DNA of 64,000 nt from Rhynchopus sp. YZ270_cl-10. Taxonomy: Eukaryota; Euglenozoa; Diplonemea; Diplonemida; Diplonemidae. Below, in pieces: positions 23,002-33,433 of this stretch. The stretch is taken from positions 310,001-374,000 of the forward strand of contig OZ037899.1 of assembly GCA_964035575.1 (NCBI GenBank), read 5' to 3'. Made by a program: the position numbers and the translations under genes. How positions within the stretch are numbered: the stretch's first letter is position 1; each line of letters begins with the position of its first letter. The notes under the pieces were generated by a model, which saw nothing but the letters and a program-made list of their open reading frames with translations, had not been told where the DNA came from and did no database searches.

Positions 23002-23534
23002 GGGTACCTGGGTACCCAGTACCCAGGTACCCAAAATATTTTCGATAATACCCATTTTTTCTTTTCTTTAATACCCACTTTTTATTTTCGTTAGTACCCA
23101 CTTTTGAAAAATGGGTATTAACGAAAATGGGTACTAGGAAAATGGGTACCACCGGATTTAACCCTTTTTTTTTTTTTTTGATAAATTCTCGGAGTAGGTG
23201 TAGTTGCCTCGGTTGTGTTGCAATCTCCACCTGTCCACTTTTTTTTTTTCACCCCCTCTCTCAAAAATAATCAGTTAATAAAGGTTAAGAGTCTGGACGA
23301 GAAATACCTTTGGGTTGTCCATTTAAAACATTGGGAAGAAAAGGGAGGTAGCTGAGTGAAGGTAAGATTGTTTGATAAATGGCTGTTCTGGCCGGGGGGG
23401 GGGGGGGGGGAGGGGAAATCCGTGGTTTGTTTGTACGTTCAAATAAAGGCATCTGGCAAAAAACAAAAAAAAAAAAGTAATTCATAAAAACAACAAAAAC
23501 AAAAAACAAAAAAAAAAAAAACTCCCCCCAGAAA

Positions 23535-25545
23535 CAGGGCTCTCAAGATCCTCCACGAAAAAAGCAGAATTTTCAAAATGAGGAGGATTTTATTTTTGCA
23601 AAAAAACCCCCAAAAAAAAAAATTTTCCCCCGCAACAAGCGGTCGTCGCGCGCGCCTCCCTGACAGCCACAGAGCGGAGAGGCGGGTCAATTTTGCGAGA
23701 TAATAAAAAACGGAAATCTAATCCTTTCTCTTGCACCGTACGCTCCACGAACCGTACAAAACCAATACGTCTTCCAGAAGCAGGGGCTGATGCAACGGCG
23801 GTAATTATAAAAAAACGGCAAAATTTTTGCAGCTTTGGTCAAGTTGTATTTTTTGGCTGCAAAATGCAAGGGTATCCAAAGACATTGCCAACTCTATTTT
23901 TTTGCGGAGCAAAAAAATTAATATAAATGGCGCCGCAGGCGAAAAAAAATTAGGGTACGGTGTAAGAATGCTTCCTTTTACACCACAGAATCACTCAACG
24001 AACCCTTTTTTTGAGTAGCAAAAATGAAAATGGCGCGGCAGGCAATTTTTTTTAAGGTGCAGCCCTGGACGGTGCATACAGGCTCGGGAAAATATTGGCT
24101 CCCTCGGGGGAGACAAAGTGACTCCCCACTATAAAACCCCTAGGAGGATAATCCTCCACCCGAGCCTGCCAAAAAAAAAAAAAAATGGAGGAAATCCTCC
24201 ACCAAAAAAGCCTGAAAAATAACTATTTATTCACCTCCTTTTAGCGGGGTTTTATTTTGCGATAACTTCACGCATTTTTTTCCCAGGCGAGGGCTACTTA
24301 ATTTGCCGAGCGAAGCGAGGCAAATTGAGTGCACGAGCCTGGGAAAAAAATAAGTGAAGTATCGCAAAATAATCCGCTAAAAGGAGGTGAATACGTAATT
24401 TTATTTCACGGGAAATAAAGTATACGAAAGGATTTGGCACTTTTAGCGGGACTCATTTATTGTGCAATAACTAACGAGTATGTGTCCCTCCAGGTAGCTC
24501 TCATTACCCCCCCGCTAGCTTTTGCTCGCTGGGAACCTGCAAAAAACTGGTGAACTGGGCCCATACCCTGGTATGTGGGGTGGGATACGCATTTTCGGGG
24601 TGGCAGAACCATGTGTGAGCCACAGGGTGGTGCACGTGTGACCCCATGCAGTACCACGCAACCCACGTTTTTACACACACAACAACGGCATTTTGCGCGT
24701 AGCGCGTACAGTATGTAGCCTAAAAAGCCCACACCACGTGTACGCATAGCGCGTAGCGTAGCGTGTGGTCGGGTTTGGAAAGCTGCCTCAACGGTACACA
24801 AAGCTACATCCCGACCTCTCGCCACCTCAGTGTCCCCTCGGGTGCGGGAGGTCGGGAAATGGCTGTCGTGCAAGAGTGAGACACATTCAGAAGATCCCCG
24901 CCCATCACAGAATATCATGCCAGCCACCACCTTCCTCACAATGAAGTAAAGGGGGTGGTGTGTCCTTCGTCTTGATAGTGAGATCGTCACGGAGATACAC
25001 TATGTAAGAAACGAAGTCGGCTTCTGTGGGCTTACCGTCAGTCTTGCCAATGAATTCCTTAAAAAGCGGTCCCATTCACGGACGTACGGTGTCGACAATG
25101 CTAGTCCTTACTGTAGTGCTTGTCCATCTCCTGTCGGAGGACCGTTTGCGTCTTACATCCTTCGGCATGTTGCATGTGTCAGAAAAAATGGGAAAAGGGC
25201 AAAAAAAAATTCGAAATTTTCAATTTTTAGGCGGGTGGTAGTGCAGGATGTACCAAAATTTAGCGTGAAGTTATCGCCAAATAAAACCCCTGTTTTAGCG
25301 TGAAAAAAACAAAAATAAAATCCCGCTCTGAAGGAATTGCAGTGAAAAAAAGTGAAAAACGCGTGAAATAAAGTTCAATGAGCGGGTTTTTAATTTGCGA
25401 TAAAAAAAGTGCGTGAAATTATCATTAAAAAGAATCCCGCTAAAAGTGCCAAATCCTTCGTATACTTTATTTCCCAGGGGAATAAAAAAAAAAAAAGCCC
25501 CTGGAGGAAATATCCTCCCCTACGTGGAGGATCTTGAGAGCACTG
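23535..25545. mobile_element. hAT-like DNA transposon, 2.0 kb, 8-bp target duplication
   Basis: Ends read CAGGGCTCTCAAGATCCTCC on the left and the complement of CAGTGCTCTCAAGATCCTCC on the right (one mismatch). Both sides are flanked by CCCAGAAA (23527-23534 and 25546-25553). CAGNG ends with an 8-bp duplication are the hallmark of the hAT superfamily. The interior holds many inverted copies of a GCGATAACTTCACGC motif (near 24260, 24345, 25265, 25400), like transposase-binding sites. A minus-strand open frame (24457-24990) has a frame break just upstream and no recognisable transposase domain, so the copy looks non-autonomous or decayed. Confidence 0.8.
24228..24393. repeat. Long hairpin inside the hAT-like element
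   Basis: Left arm CACCTCCTTTTAGCGGGG through CCCAGGC, right arm the near-complement ending AAAGGAGGTG. A second small hairpin sits at the tip (AATTTGCC/GGCAAATT around GAGCGAAGCGA). A separate pair of inverted arms starting AAATAAAGTATACGAA spans 24413-25478. Confidence 0.7.
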
Positions 25546-26437
25546 CCCAGAAATAAGATATTTTTTCTTTGAACGATAGTGTTACCCATCGACAACTCTT
25601 TTTTGCAGGGAGAATTGAATTGGTCTGATAGCGCCAACGGTTCCATTTCCTTCAGGTCCCGCGCTCTCATGGTCGATCACCTTTTAAAAAAAAAAACACA
25701 AAATATAATGCCAACACAAATGAGCAAGAAGACCTGCCTGCCTGCCCCTGATAGGCACTCGTATTCTTTAAAATGAAAGTAAGGAAGAAAAGTGAGAAAA
25801 AAAAAAAGAGGAAAAAAAAAAACAGAAAACGTTTTGCCCACTCACAACATTTTTTTTTGTCTCGATAACATCAGCCCAAAAGAGGCAGGTTTTCATGTAC
25901 AGGAATCTGAAGGGAAAAAAAAAAGGTTATAAGATGAACCAAAGCCTCTCTGTGCTTAGTCACCTTATGTAACAATTGTTATTGTATGGAATGCTACCCC
26001 ATAAAAAGGGGATAGGAAGTGCTTTTGACCGAAATATCGCACCCTTCGGTGCAAAAGAGCAAAAAAGCAAAAAAAAAAAACAAAACAAAAATAAAGAATT
26101 GCATCACGCAACACAAGACATGGCAGACCTGTTGCTAAACAGTACTGGAAATCAGCACATTTTTTGTAAAATTAACGCGATTTTTTAACGGGAATTTTTG
26201 AAAAAAAGCAATCAGGCAAGGTGTTTTTCACCAAAAAACCTGGAGGCTATACCCGAGTTAGCAACAGGTCTGAGACAGGGACATTGTTTTTTTTTCCAAA
26301 CAAACCTTCGCAGTTCAAAGGCTCGCCTCAACGGAAGCTTTTCAGTGTACTCACACGAAGGCTTAATTATACTGGATGCTCGGTTCACATTCAAGGAGGG
26401 AGCGGGGAAGGGGGGGAGGGTGAGGACGAGGGAACCC

Positions 26438-26607
26438 GACGTTGAAGTAAATGACTTTACTTGTGGTTTTACATGTCATTTTACTTGTGCAAATAGTTTA
26501 CTTGTGGCACACGTAAAAACGTAAGCGTACAGCTTAAACACAAGTAAAAAAAAATGACATGTAAAACCACAAGTAAAACCATGAGTAAAGTAATTTACTT
26601 CAACGTC
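26438..26607. mobile_element. 170-bp MITE (GACGTTGAAGTAAAT ends)
   Basis: Arms begin GACGTTGAAGTAAAT and include GGTTTTACATGTCATTTT; the right arm is their complement with small differences. No clear target duplication. A fragment of one end (GACGGTGAAGTAAATGAC) recurs alone at 34474-34491. Confidence 0.65.
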
Positions 26608-27416
26608 GTGAAGGGGGAAGAGGAACAAAAAATCGCAAAGTGGTATAGAGCTGTTGTTGGCAACATGCCCCTTCCCCTCTTTGCTATTATTATTTTGCTT
26701 TTTTTATTATTTTGATAATCTGTTGATTTTTTAGTGGAGCTGCCATGCAAGGCAGTTCTTTCACTTTTTGAAAAAAGAAATAAATGAAAAAGAAAAAAGG
26801 GTACTCATAACAGAACAACGTCACACAAAATACACTCACATTATTTTTTGATTGCTGTTAGATACTAAAAACAAAACTAAGACACGCCACCCAACACCAT
26901 TATATTTTTTTGGATTTTTTTTCTCTCTCTCTTTTTTTTTCCACCTATATGCAAAAACACACCCGCTAAACGAGCAATGCTCCGTGAAGGAATTACCCAG
27001 ATATTGATTTTTTTTTTCCCCTCCAAAAACACACTAATTAAATTAACCCCCCCATCCCCTCATTGCTTCCCTCATATAACCCCACACACCCCAACTACCC
27101 GCACCGACCAACATGCGGGGGGTCCTCGAAAGCTCTTCTCCTGTGGAGAGTGGTCACCGCCACCTTAGGCAGTTTCTTGCTCAGGTGAAAAAAAATTTAT
27201 TGAAAACGCGGTTGTTTTGTTCGTTTGTTTATTTTTGCTATTTTTGTTTGCTATTGTTTGCTCTCCCCCAAAGGGGGTTTTTTACTCCTTCTTTCGCCAC
27301 GTATGCTTAACCTTTGAATGGGCACGAAATGAACGAAAGTAGAAAGTATAAAGCACCCCTCACTGACAGTGCACCTTGCAAGGCAGTGTGCCCCCCCCAT
27401 CACACCCCCCCTTCCC

Positions 27417-28958
27417 CTACGCCTTCACATCGACACTCTCGTGGAGAAATCGTACGATATCACTGTGGGGATTCGCTTCACTTCGGTAGGCCTCGATGAA
27501 GGGGTGGCTGAGGAGGTTGGCGGCTGAGGGGCGTGCTGTGGCTGGGTCGGGGAGGGCACATGCACGCACGAGGTCGAGAAAGGCGGGGTCGATAGGCAGG
27601 TCTGGAGGGAAGCAGAGCTCCACGGAGATGGCCTTGACGAGGTCCCAGGGGCCCTTCACGGCACCAATCTGATAGGGGTACTCGCCCAGGGCACACTCTG
27701 CCAACGTGACGCCTAATGCCCAGATGTCTGCAGAGGCTCCGTGCTTCTTGTCGTGGTCGTGGCGCTCGGGGCTCATGTAGTGCAGACTCCCACCCGGGTC
27801 TGCCACCTCCCCGTCCACGTCGCCGATCATCGCAATGCCAAAGTCGCTGATTTTCGCCACCCCCTTCTTGTTGATGAGCAGGTTCGAGGGTTTGATATCT
27901 CGGTGGATCTTGTTGATGCCGTGCATGAAGTTCAGGCCAGTTGCGACCTGAAGGATTATAGATTTTGATTTTTTATGTAAATTTTCAAGAAAAAAGAAAA
28001 AGTGCAAATGCACCGTACATCGGGACGCAGGCACTATAAAAAATGAAGGTTACAAACGGCAAAATGAACAAATGAGAATTTGTATCCACACCTGCTCTGC
28101 CAGCGAGACCAGCGGACGTTCCGTCCATTTCCCTACCTTCTGCAGGATGTTCGCAACACTCCCATAGTGCATGTACTCGAGGGTGATACGGAGGAAGCCG
28201 TCCCTGTAGTACGCATCGTAATACTTCACGATGTGTTCGTTCACGTGGTTCGCGTGCAGCATCTGCAGCTCCCTCAATAAGACCGTCTCGAGCTGCGCCT
28301 GGTCCAACCCGACCGTCACACCGCTGAACTTCGTTGTGTCATTTGGGTCTGTTATTTTGATCTCTTTCAACGCAAACTGCCGTTCCGTCGGTCTATACGT
28401 CACCTTTCGCACACTTGAGGTGTGCCCCTTCCCCAGAAACCCCTCATCCAGCAGGTCTTCATACGCCATCCGCCCTTCCAACGCTTTACGTCTTTGATCA
28501 AAAGGCGCATCTGAGAAGATGATAGGTGACGCCGCTGGGGGGTGCCCGCAGGCAGACGAGAAGGAGGCTGAGAACTGCGGATCGTTTACGAGAAGCCACA
28601 CCTTTTTCGACACCGCCCCTTCACGGGACACCTCAAAGTCACCAACCTCGAGCCTCCCATCGGTAATCACAACACCGGTGGTGGAGTTATGAACACCAGG
28701 AGGCTTTTTCCCTGGAACAACCGGGGCTAAAGGGAGTTTTGATGGTTTGTGCTTCTTGAAGCTCCGTGGCCCTCCCTTAGGAGTCATCGGAGGCGATGAC
28801 GATGAGTTGTTGAACGTCCCCCCCGCCCCTTCGCTCTGCGGCGTGCCCGGCCCCGCACTCATGAGGCTCACCGCGCTGGGCGAGGTCTCGCTGCTATCTT
28901 CACCGCTCGACTGCTGCGTGTCGCCCCCATGCCGAAGAAGGCTAGTCAGCTTCGCCAC
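27417..28958 (-). CDS. STE7-type MAP kinase kinase, two or more exons
   Basis: Exons 28092-28958 and 27417-27947 join across a 144-base intron (GTGTGG...CTTCAG, phase 0), giving ...SLAEQ-VATGLNFMHG. The kinase domain is complete. It has a glycine loop (LGKGHTSSV), the ATP lysine in FALKEI, the helix-C glutamate in LLRELQML, catalytic HRDIKPSN, DFGIA, and an activation segment ending GSLHYMSPER. The YMSPER form is typical of MEK/MKK enzymes, which phosphorylate MAP kinases. A Ser/Pro-rich region of roughly 150 residues precedes the kinase. The 5' end is unresolved: the frame is open upstream of 28958 after a TTTGCAG acceptor-like site, and the first in-frame ATG is at 28862. The intron contains GCAGGCAC at 28026. 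Confidence 0.85.
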
Positions 28959-29831
28959 TGCAAAGCTTGTTATCTAAAGGCTAGTTAAAACAAAAAGATA
29001 CTCACCTCTCCTACAAGAGAGAGTGAGAGTGAGAGAGGGGTGGAAGGGGGAGAAGGGCAGGTGGGGTGGGGTGGGTGGTTGTGTATTATTTTTTTTTTTT
29101 TGGGGAGCGTAATGTGTGTTTCCTGGCGTTGAGTGAAGTGTGAACGGAGGAAAGGGGGGAGGAGGAGGAGGAGAAGGGCGAGGAAAATGGCAAAATTGTG
29201 GGCGAAAAAAACGTATGGCGGTTCTTTTTGTTGTCGACAAAACTCTGTATTAGCTTCACACGATATGGGGGAAGAGGAGGGAGAGGGGGGTAGCTGTAGT
29301 TGTCGACTCACGCGTGGACACCCTTCAAAGCTTCCGGGGGGGGATTTTTTTTTGTAGTTTCGACAATCACCGTGTCCGAGGACGGGTTCTGTACACAAGG
29401 TCGCCCGAAGGCTAATGAAACAAAAAAGGGGTGGAAGGAGAGAAAGGCTGGAAAGATCTGCCACATATCAACATGCCGTACACATGCATTTTTTTTATTT
29501 GAAAAATTGGTTGTATTGGTGTAGCCACCCTAGAGTGTCCACTAGCATTTATTTCTTTTCGCCACAACCTTACGACAAAAAAAAAAAAAGGAACGGCACA
29601 CTGCACTTCGATGACTTTGCACAGAAGAAAACAACACCACGAGAGCGGCACGCCCGCCTTTGACAAACAACAGAACCTTACGTACGTTCTCGAAGTTTCC
29701 AAAGCAAGCATTGGAACGACATTTCCTCTTCTTTGCAGCGTTCTTCCTTGCATCTCTGTGCCCTCTATCACACTCACCCAAAGGTGCGGCACAGCCACCT
29801 GTACCGCCTCCTTAACCCCAACCCAACCCGG
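28959..29831. other. Intergenic between kinase and BLOC1S1
   Basis: Contains long GA/GGGA runs (pyrimidine-rich on the transcribed strand), a possible splice junction (TTGTAG then GAGAG then GTGAGTATC near 29000), module D (29359-29414) and module P (29501-29546). No further gene seen. Confidence 0.45.
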
Positions 29832-30998
29832 CTACGAACCTTCAAGTGCTCGCAAGCTTTTTTGTGCCCGTGTCATGTCATCCAGAGCCCGCACAGTCTG
29901 TGGTGTGGAGTTAGTCAGTGAGTTGCAGCACTCTAAATATATTTGACGTCCAAACATTTTAGACAAATTACCCAACGGACCCCAAATCTGCCAAACTTAT
30001 GTGGACGCCAAGTTTCTTGGACTACTCTAGATAGTTGACCCACATTGAGACGTTGACAGGAAGGAGCCGCCACTTGAAGGAGAGGGTCGCTGGTATGCGA
30101 AAAAGGTAACTTACATTACAGTTCAAGAGAACCCGAAAGCGTTGGAAAGGCCGAAAAATAAGTCGAATAAAGTGAATTTGATAACGTGCAGGCACCTCAA
30201 GGCGGATGTAGGTACGTGAATAAATAGCTGCCAGCGGGGGGGGGAAGAAAAATGAAACGAGGAGAACTGCATACCTCACGTGCGTCGGTCTCTATCACGG
30301 TTGCCCAGTTTGACATGTCCCCCAGCTCCTTCAAGGAGAGGTTGAACTTCTCGAACAGCCCAAACCACTCATGCGAGAGCTTCTTGAACCTCTCCGCCTG
30401 GCTCGACACTTCCTTTGCCTCAGCGTCCAGCAGGTGCTGGTTCGTGAACACCTCAAGCACCTCTCTGTGGGGGCGTTAAGGTAGTACAAAATGACAAAGA
30501 CAAAGTTGAAATACAACAGCCCTCTCGTGAACAGTGTACCTTTGGTACAATGACCGGCTGTACCAGGGGGGTGGACCACCCAACCATGCAGTCCCTACAT
30601 CCATTTCGTGGTTTACATCTGACAAAGTGCACATAAACGTTGCGTCACTCTTCGATAGTGGAAAATAGAAACGTATTGGCACCTATTTTGATGCTGGGAA
30701 ATGTTGTCAAAAAAAAAAAAAAAAAAATGGGCATTCAAACCGGGTCTTATTCACATGGTGATTTGGCCCTCTAGAACTAATCTCTCTTCTGAACAAAATG
30801 AAAAACGAAGGGAAAGGGATGTTTTTTTTTTCCGGAGCAGAAGTTCCCATACCTGTTGACTGTGTCAACGAGCTCCTTGTTGACCAGCGGCACTGTTGCG
30901 AAGAGCTGCTTGAGGCGTGCCTCGTTGTCCACCTTCTGCGCCTCGCGTCTGTCCTTGCGCGTGCGCACAATGTTGTTGATCATAGCCTCATCGCTCAT
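29832..30998 (-). CDS. BLOC1S1: BLOC-1 subunit 1 (GCN5L1) homologue, three exons
   Basis: Exons 30853-30998, 30275-30464 and 29832-29897, with introns opening GTATGG and GTATGC and closing CCACAG, give 133 aa. The family signature is clear: LLDAEAKEVSSQAERFKKL, then WFGLFEKFNLSLKELGD, then MSNWATVIETDARE, matching the QAAQF...ENFN.ALKEIGDVENWA.SIE.DM order of BLOC1S1. The C-terminal exon (TVRALDDMTRAQK) fits the family's last helix. BLOC1S1 is a coiled-coil subunit of BLOC-1/BORC on endosomes and lysosomes. The start is the first ATG after a CCTGCAG acceptor. Intron 1 holds an R element; intron 2 holds GCAGGCAC at 30188. Confidence 0.88.
30504..30618 (+). repeat. R element, copy 2, inside BLOC1S1 intron 1
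   Basis: Same ends and order as the 6804 copy, with scattered differences. It occupies about a third of the 388-base intron and lies antisense to the transcript. Confidence 0.75.
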
Positions 30999-31675
30999 TG
31001 TGTTGTCTTCCCCCACACCCCCCGATTCTTGTGTACCCTGCAGGACGGAGGAGGCGACTATTTAAAGAACAAAGGGGGGAAACTGTCTGTAGCCACCTTT
31101 AATCACAATCGTCACCCCAGCACAGCACAGCATCCAGCTGCACAGAAAGAGTCGGGAGATAATGTCACTTCATGCAAAAAGGGGAGGGGAAAGTCGTATA
31201 ATAGGGCCCACCTCAGAAGCGATGCCTCACCCGAGCAATAGGTACACTTTGAAAAGAACCTCAATGCATTTTCAACAATACACCCACACCATATTATGTT
31301 CCTTGTTTGCGTAAACATGCTATAACAGTATCCTTGCTAAGGAACATGATTTTTTTTTTCCCGCATGAAATGAATCTTATTTAGCAACCCTTGGGGTACG
31401 TGGTCCCCGCGACATATCGCACCCTCCCTCCCCCTTCTGCCTGAAGAACAACTGAGTGAAGGGTTCTGAGAGACAATAGAAAACCCCTACAGTGCTTGGT
31501 TACTAACCGCAAAACCCCTTTGTGTGCAAATTCACAAAAAAAAAAAAGAAGAAAAAAATACACAACCCCACCCACAGAATCCGACAAAAAATTTGGGCAT
31601 TGTGAACACCCTGCCTTTTCTGCACACTAATAGAGAGATCCACTCCACTCTCTTCACCCCCTCCTTCCCTCATCC
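30999..31675. other. Intergenic
   Basis: No gene. Pyrimidine-rich leader of BLOC1S1 near 31010-31060; otherwise low-complexity sequence and no clear repeat. Confidence 0.4.
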
Positions 31676-32599
31676 TCATCGTCGGGGTATTGCCCTGGGG
31701 TTGTTGAGACGTGGTACCTCTTGGCCCTCTCTTGGGCGGATGGGAGGGACGGCAGCAGCATTTGGCATTGCCGGGACCTTGACATCTTTTCCGGTGCGTG
31801 GTCTTGGGATGTAGGGGGCTAGGGATGCTGACATGATGGGTTTTCCTGCGAGGTTGTGTGAGGTGTTAGCTTGGGAACTTACTTTGGGCGCACTGAGCAC
31901 GGACATCGAGAGCCCTGTGGGGACCCGCTGAGGTGGTGCCCTGGGCACGCCCGGTGCACTCAAGGATGCTTCGTACACCTCCGGGTCCATCACGATGCTG
32001 TCTACGGGTTGTGGCACCTCTGCTTCTGTCTTTGGGGCTTCAGGTCGTGGCGCCTCGACACCGTCCCACATCGTCAGAAAGGACCCAGGGTAGATCTTGT
32101 ACGGCGTCGTGACAGGCTCCCTATGGATCGGTGCGGCCTGCAGAAGAATCTCGTCCACGATGATCTGTCGTTCCTGCAGGGACGTTGTAAAATGGGAGAG
32201 GGTCACCTCGCTGAACGTCGCATCGCTCCCCCAGGTCCTCAGCAAGGTGTGCAGCGAGTCCAGCCCAGGCTGCGGCAGTATAGACACCGTGCGATACCAG
32301 ATGCAAGGGAAAAACGCTTCAAGGGCTCGGAGGGCGTCGTCCTGCCCTGCGTGCTGTGCGTCTGCGACGAACTGTGCGAACATTGTAACGATTTTTATCC
32401 TGGCGCGGGCAGTGGTCTGCACAGTCTCGAATATGCCTCTGAGGAGAGGAAGAAATGAGTCCATCCCGCTGCGTGCATGGGCACGATGCATCCACGCCAG
32501 ACACATGGCAACGTGTTTGTCCCACTCCTCGGGACTGCAGACACACAGGTCTGCAATCAGGTTCGCGAAGACAGCTTCTTCTTGCATATCGGCACTCAT
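31676..32599 (-). CDS. Hypothetical helical protein, possibly CID/RPR-like
   Basis: 307 aa; the ATG at 32599 directly follows a CACTACCTTTAAG acceptor-like site, leaving almost no leader. The N-terminal 140 residues are all-helical. Their order (RIKIVTMFAQFVADAQ, FFPCIWYRTV, then LHTLLRTWGSDATFS) recalls RNA polymerase II CTD-interacting (CID/RPR) domains, where the last helix carries a LL..W pattern. That match is weak and from memory. The C-terminal half is Pro/Ala-rich and basic (IPRPRTGKDVKVP, PRLNNPRAIPRR), as in disordered RNA-binding tails. No intron needed. Confidence 0.6.
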   Translation of the reverse strand: MSADMQEEAVFANLIADLCVCSPEEWDKHVAMCLAWMHRAHARSGMDSFLPLLRGIFETVQTTARARIKIVTMFAQFVADAQHAGQDDALRALEAFFPCIWYRTVSILPQPGLDSLHTLLRTWGSDATFSEVTLSHFTTSLQERQIIVDEILLQAAPIHREPVTTPYKIYPGSFLTMWDGVEAPRPEAPKTEAEVPQPVDSIVMDPEVYEASLSAPGVPRAPPQRVPTGLSMSVLSAPKVSSQANTSHNLAGKPIMSASLAPYIPRPRTGKDVKVPAMPNAAAVPPIRPREGQEVPRLNNPRAIPRR

Positions 32600-32707
32600 C
32601 TTAAAGGTAGTGACTTGGTTACTCCATTCAGTGGTGGTGGTGGGTATTGATCGTGTAGCTGGGTGTGGTGTGTGGGGAGAGTAGAATGGCCAAGGATTAA
32701 TAGTGCC

Positions 32708-33433
32708 TTTTCTCCGTTTTTCTGCCTCTGCTGCTTACAATATATGACCCCCCCATTTCGTGTCAGAATTAAACCACAAGTCTTTGTCGCCATCGGAACG
32801 CTATGAGAATGGATAATCATCATACACAGAGAGAGCACATCGAGGAGCACTCAGAAATCCAAACCTATCATCAAACTGGTAAAAAAAAGCCCAATAAGTT
32901 TTTTGCAGGAGATAAAAGGGGGAGGGTGCTCAGAAATTAAACCACATAAAGTTGTCAGCATCGGAGGACAGTATGAAATGGATGATCATCACAGCGTGTG
33001 GAGGGGAGTTTGAAAATGTTTTTTTTTTTGTATGTTTTGAAAGTGCTTTGTACTCTGTTTAATTTTGCTTGATAGTTTTGTAGACGTGGTGCTGAAGTTC
33101 ATGTGGAGGGGAGGAGGGCTCAGAAGTCAAAGCTATCATGGTGTGGCCGACGACCCCAAAAATAGGAGAAAATAGCACAAAAAATAGCACCCCCTTTCAG
33201 CTACACCATATCATCTGATTTTTTCTGCCTCTGCTTTCGGATTCTCGCATTTTTTTACCCTCCATTTCGTGTCAGAATTAAACCACAAGTCTTTGTCGCC
33301 ATCGGAACGCTATGAGAATGGATAATCATCATACACAGAGAGAGCACATCGAGGAGCACTCAGAAATCCAAACCTATCATCAACCTGGTAAAAAATCCCG
33401 ATAAGTTTTTCTTTTGAGATAAAAAGGGGAGGG
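32708..33433. repeat. Tandem duplication with a ~120-bp identical core
   Basis: The block starting CCATTTCGTGTCAGAATTAA at 32754 reappears at about 33270 and is identical for about 120 bases, with diverged flanks. A third, decayed copy lies at about 32935-33000 (ATTAAACCACA...GATGATCATCACA). The spacing of the two main copies is about 517 bases. Confidence 0.85.

Larger units (their letters stand above)
20451..23146. mobile_element. 2.7-kb element with ~120-bp inverted ends and TA flanks
   Basis: The left end starts CCCATTTTCCTAGTACCC and the right end is its complement. The arms (about 20451-20570 and 23030-23146) differ by little more than one indel. TA flanks both ends, compatible with a TA target site. 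Just inside each arm is a different microsatellite: (GGGTACT)12 on the left, (GGGTATCT)14 on the right. The interior holds a nested foldback (20998-21604). A minus-strand open stretch (about 22299-22660) has spaced cysteines and could be a decayed transposase end, but I cannot assign it. Confidence 0.65.
9434..27416. other. 18-kb gene-free block of mobile elements and hairpin modules
   Basis: I find no convincing protein gene on either strand. Most of the block is short hairpin modules (families A, B, P, Q, D, C), poly-A and poly-T runs, microsatellites and terminal-inverted-repeat elements, which are listed separately. From 9434 to 11780: GA repeats (9951-9980), P at 10039, A at 10488, B at 10577 and D at 11395. 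From 12030 to 15370: A, B, P, C and D modules and a CA run (14515-14546). From 25550 to 27416: B at 25923, Q at 26712 and one MITE. Confidence 0.6.

Noticed and set aside
20495-23230. Proteins of repeated GTGYWVL or YPDTQIPR units
   Set aside because: They come from GGGTACT and GGGTATCT microsatellites.
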